Source: Halichoerus grypus (lineage: Eukaryota; Chordata; Mammalia; Carnivora; Phocidae). From it: a stretch of 64,000 nucleotides of DNA. This document shows positions 55,577 to 64,000 of the stretch, piece by piece. The stretch spans positions 21,401,168-21,465,167 of the forward strand of contig NC_135726.1 of NCBI RefSeq assembly GCF_964656455.1, read 5' to 3'. The notes under the pieces are model-generated. The model did no database searches, had not been told where the DNA came from, and saw nothing but the letters and a program-made list of their open reading frames with translations. The number at the start of each line of letters is the position of its first letter. Position 1 is the stretch's first letter. The translations under genes and the position numbers were made by a program.

Positions 55577-55706
55577 TAACTATGCATAATTTTAATTCTT
55601 TAAAATTTGTTCATACTCAGTTTAAGGTCTAGCATATGGTCAATTTTGATAGTTTTTCTATATACACTTGAAAATAGATGTATTTGCATTTATTTTTTGC
55701 CATATA

Positions 55707-55732
55707 GTGTGTGTGTGTGTGTGTGTGTGTGT
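55707..55732. repeat. (GT)n microsatellite
   Basis: Thirteen GT units in the old L1 sequence. Confidence 0.95.
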
Positions 55733-56214
55733 ATCAAGCTAATTTTGTTAATTATTTTGCTGAACTACTTTATGTCTTTAAAATTTTTGTCTGATTATTT
55801 TATCAAATTTTAATAGGGATATGTTAATATATTTATTAAGAGTGTGGATTTTTTCATTTATCTTTATATTATTATTATTATTTATGTGATTCATCACTTG
55901 CATATAACACCCAGTGCTCATCCTAACAAGTGCCCTCTGTAATACCCATTACCCATTTAGCCCATCCCCCCACCCACCTCCTCTCCAGCAACCTTCAGCT
56001 TGTTCTGTTATGGTTTACCTCCCTCTCTATTTTTATCTTATTTTAGTTTTTTCTTTCCTTCCCCTATGTTAATCTGTTTTGTTTCTTAAATTCCACATAT
56101 AACTGAAATCACATATTTGTCTTTCTCTGACTAACTTATTTCACTTAGTACAATACACTCTAGTTCTATCCACGTTGTAGCAAGTGTCAAGATTTCATTC
56201 TTTTTGAAAGCTGA

Positions 56215-56242
56215 GTAATATTCATATGCATATGAATATTAC
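56215..56242. repeat. Perfect 28-bp palindrome
   Basis: gtaatattcatatg is followed immediately by its exact reverse complement, with no spacer. The young L1 reads 'ataatattccattgtatatatatacc' at the matching place (16407 on), so the second arm is not ancestral. Confidence 0.95.
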
Positions 56243-57473
56243 ACATCTTCTTTATCCATTCATCAGTTAATGGACATTTGGGGCTCTTTCCATAATTTTG
56301 CTCTTGTTGATACTGTTGCTATAAATACTGGGGTGCATGTGCCTCTTCAACTCAGCATTTTTGTATCCTTTGGGTAGATTCCTAGTAGTACAATTGCTAG
56401 TTCATAGGGTAGTTGTATTTCTAACTTTTTGAGGAACCTCCACAATATTTTCCAAAGTGGCCGCACCAGTTTGCATTCCCACCAACAGTGCAAAAATGTT
56501 CACCTTTCTCTGCATCCTCACTAACATCTGTTTTTTTCTTGAGCTGTTAATTTTAGCCATTCTGACAGGTGTGAGGTGGGATCTCTTGGTGGGTTTGATT
56601 TGAATTTCCCTGATGCTGAGTGATGTTGAGCATTTTTTCATGAGTCTATTAGCCATTTATGTCTTCTTTGGAGAAATGTCTGTTCATGTCTTCTCCCCAT
56701 TTCTGAACTGGATTATTTATTTTTTGGGTGTTGATTTTGATGAGTTCTTTACAGAATCTGGATACTAGCCCTTTATCTGTTACATCATTTGCAAATATCT
56801 TCTCCCATTCTGTCAGTTGCCTTTTAGCTTTGTTGATTGTTTCCTTCACTGTGCAGAAGCTTTTTATCTTGATGAGGTCCTGTATTTCATTTTTGCTTTT
56901 GTTTCCCTTGCCTCTGGAGACATGTTTAATAAGAAGTTGCTGTGGCCGGGTCAGTGAGGTTGCTGCCTGTGTTCTCCTTTAGGATTTTGATGGTTTCCTG
57001 TCTTACATTTAGGTCTTTCATCCATTTGAATATATTTTTCTGTATGGTATAAGAAAGTGGTCCAGTTTCATTCTTCTGCATATTGCTGTCCAGTTTTCCC
57101 AAAACTATTTGTTGGAGAGATTTTTTTTCCATAGGATATTCTTTCCTGCTTTCTCAAAGATTAGTTGACCATAGAGTTGTAGGTCCATTCCTGGGTTCTT
57201 TATTCTGTTGCATTGATCTATTTGTCTATTTTTGTGCCAGTACCATACTGTCTTGATGATTACAGCTTTGTAATACAGCTTCAAGTCTGGGATTGTGATG
57301 CCTCCTACTTTGTTTTTCTTTTTCAACATTCCTTTGGCTATTTGGGGTCTTTTGTGGTTCCAAACAAATTTTAGGGTTGTTTGTTCTAGTTCTCTGAAAA
57401 ATGCTAGTGGTATTTTGATAGAGATTGCATTCAGTCTGTAGATTGCTTTAGGTAGTATAGACATTTTATAAGG

Positions 57474-57651
57474 GGGCATCTAGGTGGCTCCATTCAGTTG
57501 TGTGGCTGACTCTTGGTTTCGGCTCAGGAGGTGACCACAGGGTTGTGAGCAAAGAGGCTGCTTGAGATTCTTTCTCCGTCTTCCTCTGCCCCCCCCCCCC
57601 CAGTTGTGCTCTCTTTCTCTCTAAAGTAAAATAAATAAATCTTTTGAAAAA
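57474..57651 (+). mobile_element. Carnivore SINE, plus, nested in old L1 ORF2
   Basis: 'gggggcatctaggtggctccattcag', 'tcttggtttcggctcagg', a 14-base C run at about 57588-57601, AATAAATAAATCTTTTG and an A-rich end. It lacks much of the 'ccctgctcag' middle. L1 ORF2 sequence resumes at 'aatatttgttcttcaatccatgagcatgg', so it inserted after the L1. Confidence 0.93.
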
Positions 57652-59982
57652 AATATTTGTTCTTCAATCCATGAGCATGGAAAGTTTTTCCATTTCTTTG
57701 TGTCTTCTTTGATTTCTTTCATAAGTGTTCTATAGTGTTCAGCTTATAAATCTTTTACCTTTTTTGTTAGGTTTATTCCTAGGTATCCTATGGTTTTTAG
57801 TGCAATTGTAAATGGGGTCAATTTCTTGATTTCTCTTTCTTCTGCTTCATTATTGGTGCATAGAAATGCAAGAGATTTCTGTATGTTGATTTTATATCCT
57901 GCAACTTTGCTGAATTCATGTGTCAGTTCTAGCATTTTTTGGTGGAGTCTTTTGGGTTTTCTACATGGAATATCATGTCGTCTGCAAAGAGTGAAAGTTT
58001 GACTTCTTCCTTGTCAATTTGGATGCCTTTTATTCCTTTTGTTGTCTAAATGCTGAGGCTAGGACTTCCAGTACTATGTTGAACAATAGTGGTGAGAATG
58101 GACATCCCTGTCATTTTCCTGATAGGCATGTGCTCTCAGATTTTCCCCATTGAGAATGATATTATCTGTGGGTTTTTCAAATATGACCTTTTTGATATTG
58201 AGGTATATTTCTTCTATCCCTACTTTCTTGAGGGCTTTTATCAAGAAAAATGTGGTATTTTGTCAGTTGTTTTTTTCTGCATCTATTGAGAGGATCATAT
58301 GGTTCCTTTCTTTTATTAATGTGATATATTATGTATTATGTCAGCTGATTTGCAGATATTGAACCATCCATGCAGCCCAGGAAAAAATCCCACTTGATAA
58401 TGGCAAAAAACCCGTTTAATGTATTGCTGGATTTGATTAGCTAGTATCCTTTTGAGAATTTTGCATCCATGTTCATCAGGGAAATTGGCCTGTAATTCTC
58501 CTTCTCAGTGGGGTCTTTGTCTGGCTTTGGAATCAAGGTAATGCTGGCATTGTAGAATGAGTTTGGAAGTTTTCCTTCCAATTCTATTTTTTGGAATAGC
58601 TTCAGAAGAATAGGTATTAATTCTTCTTTAAATATTTGGTATAATTCTCCTGGGAAGCCATCCAGCCCTGGACTCTTGTTTTTTGGGAGATTTTTGATTA
58701 CTGATTCAACTTCTTTGCTGGTTATGGGTCTGTTCAAATTTTCTATTTCTTGCTGTTTCAGTTTTGGTAGTTTATGTTTCTAGGAATTTGTCCATTTCTT
58801 CCAGATTGCCCAATTTGTTAGCATGTAATTGCTCATAATATTCTCTTATAATTGTTTGTATTTCTAAGGTGCTGGTTGTGATCACTTCTCTTTCATTTGT
58901 GATTTTATTTGTCGGGGTCCTTTCTCTTTTCTTGTTGATAAGTGTGGCTACAGGTTTATCAATTTTGTCAATCCTTTCAAAGAACTAGCCCCTAGTTTCA
59001 CTGATCTGTTCTACTGTCTTTTTTTTATTTCTATATCATTTATTTCTGCTCTGATCTTAATTATTTCCCTTCTTCTGATGGTTTTAGGCTTTATTTGCTG
59101 TTCTTTTTCCAGCTTCTTTAGCTGTAAGGTTAGATTGTGTATTTGAGGCTTTTCTTGCTTCTTGAGGAAGGCCTGAATTGCTATTTACTTCCCTCTTAGG
59201 ACTGCCTTTGCTGTACCCCAAAGGTTTTGGACTAACACATTTTCATTTTCATTTGCTTCCATGTACTTTTTTAAAAATATCTTCTTTAATTTCCTGGTTA
59301 ACCCATTCATTCTTTTGTAGGATGTTCTTTAACCTCCAAGTATTTGTAGACTTTCCAAATTTGTTCTTGTGGTTGACTTTAAGTTTCATAGCTTTGTGGT
59401 CTGAAAATATGCATAGTATTATCTCAGTCTTTTTGTACTGGTCAAGGCCTGATTTGTGACCCAGTATGTGATCTATGCTGGAGAATGTTCCATGTGCACT
59501 CAAAAAGAATCTGCATTCTGTTGCTTTAGGATGAAATGCTCTGAATATGTCTGTCAAATCCATCCAGTCCAGTGTGTCATTCAAAGCCATTGCTTCCTTG
59601 TTGATTTTCTGCTTAGATGATCTGTCATTGCTGTGAATGGGGTGTTACAGTCCCCTACTATTATTGTATTATTATCAAGGGATTTCTTTAAGTTTGTTAT
59701 TAATTGATTTATATATTTGACTTCTCCCAAGTTGGAGGCATAAATATTTACAATTGTTAGATCTTCTTGTTGGATAGACCCCTTATTATGATATTGTGCC
59801 CTTCATCTCATATTACAGTCTTTGTTTTAAAATCTAGTTTTTCTGTTATAAGTATGACTACTCTGACTTTCTTTTGATGTCCATTAGCGTGATAGATGGT
59901 TCTCCACTCCCTCACTTTCAATCTGAAGGTGTCATTGGGTCTAAAATGAGTCTCTTATAAGCAGCATATTGATGGGTCTTGT

Positions 59983-60032
59983 TTTTGTTGTTGTTGTTGT
60001 TTTGTTTGTTTTTCATTTTGTTTTGTTTTCCA
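59983..60032. repeat. (GTT)n/(GTTTT)n run in old L1 ORF2
   Basis: TTG/TTTTG units sit where the young L1 has only 'cttgttttttaatcc'. A local expansion. Confidence 0.85.
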
Positions 60033-60196
60033 ATCTGATGCCCTATGTCTTTTGATTAGAGGATTTAGTCCATTTACACTGAGTAATTATTGATAGATAA
60101 GAATTTAGTGTCATTGTATTACCTGTAAAGTCACTGTTCCTATAAGTTGTCTCTGTTCCTTTCTAGTATCTGTTACTTTTGGCCTCTCTTTCCCTC

Positions 60197-61042
60197 TCAA
60201 AGAATCCCCTTTAATATTTCTTGCAGAGCTGGTTTAGTGTTCATGAACTCCTTTAGTTTTTGTTGGAAACTCTAACCCTCCTTCTATTCTGAATGACAGC
60301 CTTGATGTATATAGTCTTCTTGAATGCATATTTTTCCCATTTACCATGTTGAATATATCCACTCTCTTCTGGCCTGCCAAGTTTGTGTGTCTACCCTGGT
60401 AGGTTAAGGATATTTTGTCTCTAGCCACCTTAAGAATTCTCTTTATCTTTTTATTTTGCAAGTTTCACTATAATATGTCTTGGTGTTGATCTATTTTTGT
60501 TGGTTTTGAGGGGAGTTCCCTGTGCCTCTTGGACTTGAATGCCTGTGTCCTTCCCCAGATTAGGAAGTTCTCAGCTATAATTTATTCAAATAAACCTTCT
60601 GCCCCTTTTTCTCACTCTTCTGGAACTCCTGTGATATAGGTATTATTGTGCTTTGTGGAATTGCTGAGTTCCCTAAGTCTGTATTCATGATCTAATAGTT
60701 GTCTTCCCTCTTCTTTTCAGCTTCACTACTTTCCATAATTTTATCTTCTATATCACCTATTCCTTCCTCTGCTTCTTCCATCCTCATTGTGATTACATCC
60801 ACTTGGTTTTACATCTCAGTTATAGCGTTTTTTATTTTGGCCTGACTAGTTTTTAGGTCTTTTATCTCTGCAGCCAGGGTTTCTCTGGTGTCTTCCATGC
60901 TTCTTTCAAGCCCACCTAGTATTCTTATGACTGTTGTTCTAAATTCTTGTTCAGTTATATTACTTTTATCTGTTTTGAGCACATCCCTGGCTGTGATTTC
61001 TTCTTGATCTTTCTTTTAGGTAGAATTCCTCCATCTTGTCAT
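60197..61042 (-). pseudogene. ORF1: L1 ORF1 pseudogene, multiple lesions
   Basis: An ATG context 'ataatgacaagatggag' at 61042 and a terminal ..KGIL-stop at 60197-60199 mark the ends. An internal piece at 60461-60234 reads KRILKVARDKISLTYQGR. The rest is broken by several stops and small indels. Confidence 0.85.
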
Positions 61043-62558
61043 TATGTGTAGGTTTCTAACTTTTGTGTGTTATGAAAGCTTGTTATGTTTCCTGCTCCTG
61101 ATAGTAATACTGTATTAAGAAAGGGTCATTAACTGTACAGGGCCTGGCACTTCAGGAAGTGTTTCTGGTGTATGCTGTGGGCACTCTGCTATTGTGTTTT
61201 GGCTGTTTTTTCCCCCAGAGTTCTGCAGAGTTACTTGCAGTAGGGAGTGTTTAGACCTCTAACTAGGTGTGCTTTCCTTTGTTTGTTAAGATAAGCCTGA
61301 AAAAAACAAAACAAAACAAAAACAACACACCTGATCCAAGAAAAGAGAAAAGGAAAGGAAACAAAAAAGCAAACAAACAGACAACCAAAAAAACTATAAG
61401 CCTGATTCCAAAGAAAAATTAATTAATTAATTAAAACAAAATAAAATAAAACATACATTAAAAAATAAATAAATAAATAAAGGAAAGCCTGGTTCTATTT
61501 CCACCAGAACTGAAGCTGACACTTTGTAGCACTCTGTGATTAGTAGACTTGGTACATGTGGGGGGGCCATGTTGGTTTTCTGAGGGAGAGGCCCACTATG
61601 CTGGCTCACGGTCAGACCTACCCTAGTACAGATCCCCTGCTGGGTGCAACAGGGCAGGGTTTGGTGTGAGGGACTCCAGTCTCCGCTGGAGGTGCTTTGT
61701 TTCTCTCTAAAGTCTGACAGTACTAGTGGGCTGGTGATGGGGAGTGGGGTAGAAGATGGCATCACCCTGCCCTCTCAGGCCCTGTGGAGGGGATCTCCCC
61801 ACCACTGCTGTTCAGGAGGCCCTCACAGAAAAGCAAACAATCTCCCCTCCTATGTCCCAGGCTTTAATCAGATCCCTATTCTCAACCTGTCTGTGCCCTG
61901 GCTATTGGCACTCCAGGCACCAAAGTTCTGTTTTATCTCTGGCTGATAGCTGGGATTCAAAACTCCAAATCTTAAAGTACCTGGCAAAGCGTGGACTCAC
62001 TCGCCTGCCCGAAAGGAGAGCCTCCCAGTGCTTTGCCCAGAACTGTTCTGTCCCAGAATAGCAGTTGCGTTGCGGCATGGATGCCCAGAGGCTATGATGA
62101 AGCACAGTGAAAAGCTGTGATAAGATTATCTGCCCTCTGCATGCACCTCTGTCGCCTACTGTTGAATGGCCACTCAGTGGGACTTTTGTCCTTGGAGAGG
62201 CAATATACCTTCTTCCAAATGTGTTCCAAGAAGGGCCCAGTGTGGCCCAGGGGATCCCCACACCACAGCGTCTTGCAAAAACACTACATGCTGCTCTTTC
62301 TTCTGTTCTCTCCTTCTCTCTCTGACTTCTCTCTGTGAAAAGGGCTCCTTCCCCTCTGCAGCACCAAGGCTTTTCTCTCCCCCAGTTCATGTCTCTAAAC
62401 CTTACATCTGCCACATTCTCTCCCTCCAATTGTGCAGATTGTTTTCTTAATCCTAGGATTGATTTCCTTGTTGTTCAAAATGATTTCATGTTGATCTAGC
62501 TGTGTTTGAGGGATGAGACAAGCCCAGGGTTCACCTACTTCACCATCTTAACTCCTCC
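61043..62558 (-). promoter_or_regulatory. Decayed L1 5' UTR
   Basis: Moderately GC-rich but CpG-depleted compared with the young copy. An A-rich block with several short 'aagcctgatt'-type repeats lies at about 61280-61490, in the same place as the tandem units of the young L1. A TTAATTAATTAA run sits at about 61418-61434. The 175-codon minus frame over 61902-62429 looks accidental. Confidence 0.8.
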
Positions 62559-62569
62559 TCATTTCTCCT

Positions 62570-63285
62570 TTTAGGTCAGCAGGCTTTTGCTTCATATATT
62601 TTAAGTTATAGTCTTAGATAAATACAATTTAGGATTAATATATTTGCCTAATGAATTGATCAATTTAATTTTATGAAATGCTCTTTTATACATCCTGTAA
62701 TACTTCTTATCTTAAAGGCTAATCTGCCCAATCCTAGTACAGCTATACAGGCTTTTTTTTTTTTTTTTTAAAGATTTTATTTATTTATTTGACAGAGAGA
62801 GACACAAGCAGGGGAAGGGAGAAAGGGAGAAGCAGGCCTCCCGCTGAACAGGGAACCCGATGCGGGGCTCGATTCCAGGACCCTGGGATCATGACCTGAG
62901 CTGAAGGCAGACGCTTAACAACTGAGCCACCCAGGTGCCCCTATATAGGCTTTTGTTAGTATCTGCATTGCATATCTTTTTTCAATTACTTTCAAACTTT
63001 GTGCTCTTATAATTAAATTCTGTCTCATGTAAATAGCATATCATTGCAGTATGTTGTTTATGTATCCAGCCTGGCAGCCATTGTCTTTTCATGGAAAACT
63101 TAATCTACATGTATTTAATGTAATGAATGAGATTTGGATTAAATCTACTTCATTAATATTTGTTTACTTATCTCACTTATTTTTGTTCATATTTATTTTT
63201 TTCTTTTTTGTCTTCCTTTGGATTCATCTATTATTTTATTTTATTTGATCTCCCTCCCTCAGATTGTTAGTTATCAATTCTTTAT
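62570..63285 (-). mobile_element. Old L1M-like element, minus, continuation
   Basis: 'tagtcttagataaatacaatttaggattaatatatt', 'gtgtgctc'-type and 'acatgtatttaatgtaatgaatgagatttggattaaatctac' are decayed ORF2-start and inter-ORF L1 sequence on the minus strand. Together with 51230-55855 it is best read as one old L1 interrupted by the full-length copy at 55870-62558. Confidence 0.6.
62757..62940 (-). mobile_element. Carnivore SINE, minus
   Basis: Poly(T), GATTTTATTTATTTATTTGACAGAGAGAGAC, 'ggagaagcaggcctcccgctgaac', 'gatcatgacctgagctgaag', head 'gagccacccaggtgcccc'. TSD with one mismatch: ctatacaggctttt (62743-62756) and ctatataggctttt (62941-62954). Confidence 0.97.
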
Positions 63286-63289
63286 TTCC

Positions 63290-63840
63290 ATTTTTTTTTG
63301 TATTGTGGTAAAATAACCATAAACATAATATACATAAAATTTACCATCTTAACCATTTTTAAGTGCATCGTTCGGTGGTTTTAAATACATTTATAATGTT
63401 ATACTACTATCACTGTCATCCATAACTCTTTTCATCCAGTAAAACTGAAACTCATACTCATTAAATAAGAACTCCCCTCCCCCTCCCTCCACCCACTGAC
63501 AACCACCATTCTACTTTCTATCTATGATTTTAACCACTTTAAGTATATCAAATAAGTGGAATCTGTAGTATTTACATTTTTGTGACTAGCTTACTCATTG
63601 AGCGTAGTCCTCAAACATCCATTTTATAGTATATGTCAGAATATGCCTTCTTTTTAAGGTTGATAATGTTACATTGTGTGTGTGTGTGTATCTCACATTT
63701 TGTTTATCCATTCATCCATTGATAGTCCTGAGTTACTTCCACATTTTAGCTTTTGTGAATACTGGTGGTGTGCTACATGTATGTACAAATATATCTTTAA
63801 GATCCTGCTTTCAACTCTTTGGTTATATACCTGTGTTCTA
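63290..63840 (-). mobile_element. Old L1 (L1M-type) 3' end, minus
   Basis: 'tattgtggtaaaataaccataaacataatatacataaaatttaccatcttaaccattttt', 'aagtgcatcgttcggtgg' and 'tttgtttatccattcatccattgatag' are the classic reverse complement of a mammalian L1M 3' end. No coding frame is intact. Confidence 0.88.
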
Positions 63841-63841
63841 G

Positions 63842-64000
63842 GCTGGATATTTTTTGTCCATTCAAAAACTGTGTGTTGAGATTTTAATTCCTGATGTGAT
63901 AGTATTAGGATATGGTCCCTTTGGGAAGTGGTTGGGTCCTTCCATTTGATTAATATCCTTATAAAATAGGCCCCAAACAAATCTCATGACTCTTCCACCA
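63842..64000 (+). mobile_element. MaLR-like LTR, partial, runs off the window
   Basis: 'gtgtgttgagattttaattcctgatgtgatagtattaggatatggtccctttgggaagtggttgggtc' and 'cttataaaataggcccca' are typical of an old MaLR-type LTR in plus orientation. It resembles, in the opposite orientation, the LTR at 53497-53840. The right end is cut by the window. Confidence 0.65.

Larger units (their letters stand above)
51230..55855 (-). mobile_element. Old L1M-like element, minus, cut by many insertions
   Basis: Broken stretches of reverse-complement L1 appear in collinear order: 51230-51482 ('ttgctataaatattcttatatatgtctttgtgg'), 51693-52528 ('tttgccaaatatgtg', 'accatctgggattgattttgtttatggtgtg'), 52731-53067, 54290-54813 ('gttaccaacctg'-type and 'atagaaagagttaggaagtattcc'), 55009-55365 ('ttcctgatactggtaatttgtatcttctc') and 55593-55855. 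It is split by SINEs and an LTR. All frames are destroyed. It seems to continue past the younger full-length L1, at 62570. Confidence 0.7.
56100..60085 (-). pseudogene. ORF2: L1 ORF2 pseudogene, multiple lesions
   Basis: ORF2 pieces in order on the minus strand: endonuclease region 59590-59249 (..[19 protein letters not shown]..), RT start 58737-58441 ([30 protein letters not shown]..), connection region 57935-57744, 57479-57105 ([20 protein letters not shown].., ..[19 protein letters not shown]..), 57132-56926, 56849-56649 and the Cys-rich end at 56656-56402. A SINE (57474-57651) splits it, a 28-bp palindrome replaces normal sequence at 56215-56242, and a (GTT)n stretch at 59985-60030 enlarges the N-terminal part. 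No functional protein is possible. Confidence 0.94.
55870..62558 (-). mobile_element. L1: Older full-length L1, minus, heavily decayed
   Basis: About 6.7 kb, in transcription order: 5' UTR (62558-61043), ORF1 (61042-60197), ORF2 (about 60085-56100) and 3' UTR (to about 55870). The 5' end reads 'ggaggagttaagatggtgaag' on the minus strand, a typical carnivore L1 start. Probable decayed TSD: 'catttatctttatatt' (55854-) and 'catttctccttttag' (62559-). Its sequence differs clearly from the young copy and the ORFs have many stops and frameshifts. Confidence 0.92.

Noticed and set aside
61902..62429. 175-codon minus-strand frame, the longest outside ORF1/ORF2
   Set aside because: It lies in the decayed 5' UTR of the older L1 and has no known domain. 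The same region of the young L1 has no matching frame.
1..64000. CRISPR array, operon or bacterial mobile element
   Set aside because: No regularly spaced direct repeats with unique spacers and no prokaryotic coding density. All tandem repeats are simple repeats or L1 5' UTR units.

Overview
This window is mammalian, non-coding DNA from a carnivore, most likely a caniform of the arctoid group (bear/panda, seal or mustelid type). The evidence is about 26 copies of the tRNA-Lys-derived carnivore SINE (Can-SINE/SINEC). They carry the arctoid-style head, a middle part built from 'CCCTGCTCAGCGGGGAGCC', a CT-rich stretch and an AATAAA/A-rich tail. Several L1 elements also have the carnivore-type 3' UTR. 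The species call is inference from repeat style, not from a search.

I found no host protein-coding gene, exon, rRNA, true tRNA or CRISPR array. The only convincing protein-coding sequence belongs to L1 retrotransposons. The window reads as intergenic or deep-intronic sequence: AT-rich unique DNA carrying old MIR, L2, MaLR (MLT1-type) and L1M remnants, overlaid by younger SINE and L1 insertions, many with visible target-site duplications (TSDs).

Layout. 1-15.5 kb: AT-rich DNA with MIR/L2 remnants, a (CA)n tract, a purine-rich tract, a 5'-truncated L1 (minus, 3.65-4.9 kb), a 0.5-kb L1 tail with a perfect 16-bp TSD (6.65-7.15 kb) and seven SINEs. 15.76-22.95 kb: a young full-length L1 on the minus strand (about 7.16 kb, 15-bp TSD). 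It has a CpG-rich 5' UTR with a YY1-type site at its 5' end, an imperfect tandem duplication upstream of ORF1, ORF1 broken by one in-frame TGA and ORF2 broken by one in-frame TAA. It is inserted in an older L1 remnant. 23-50 kb: mostly unique DNA with scattered MIR/L2 remnants, two MLT1-type LTRs (one split by a 170-bp polypyrimidine tract), microsatellites, two short L1 tails and more SINEs. 50.9-63.8 kb: a layered L1 zone. An old L1M-like copy on the minus strand is cut by many SINEs and by an older, heavily decayed full-length L1 (55.87-62.56 kb), which itself carries a nested SINE. The window ends inside another MaLR-like LTR.

Nothing points to a new multi-gene system. The points most worth a second look are the nearly intact L1, its duplicated 5' UTR block, a SINE carrying a 24-nt patch identical to L1 ORF2, a perfect 28-bp palindrome in the old L1, and the polypyrimidine insertion flanked by a 10-bp direct repeat.
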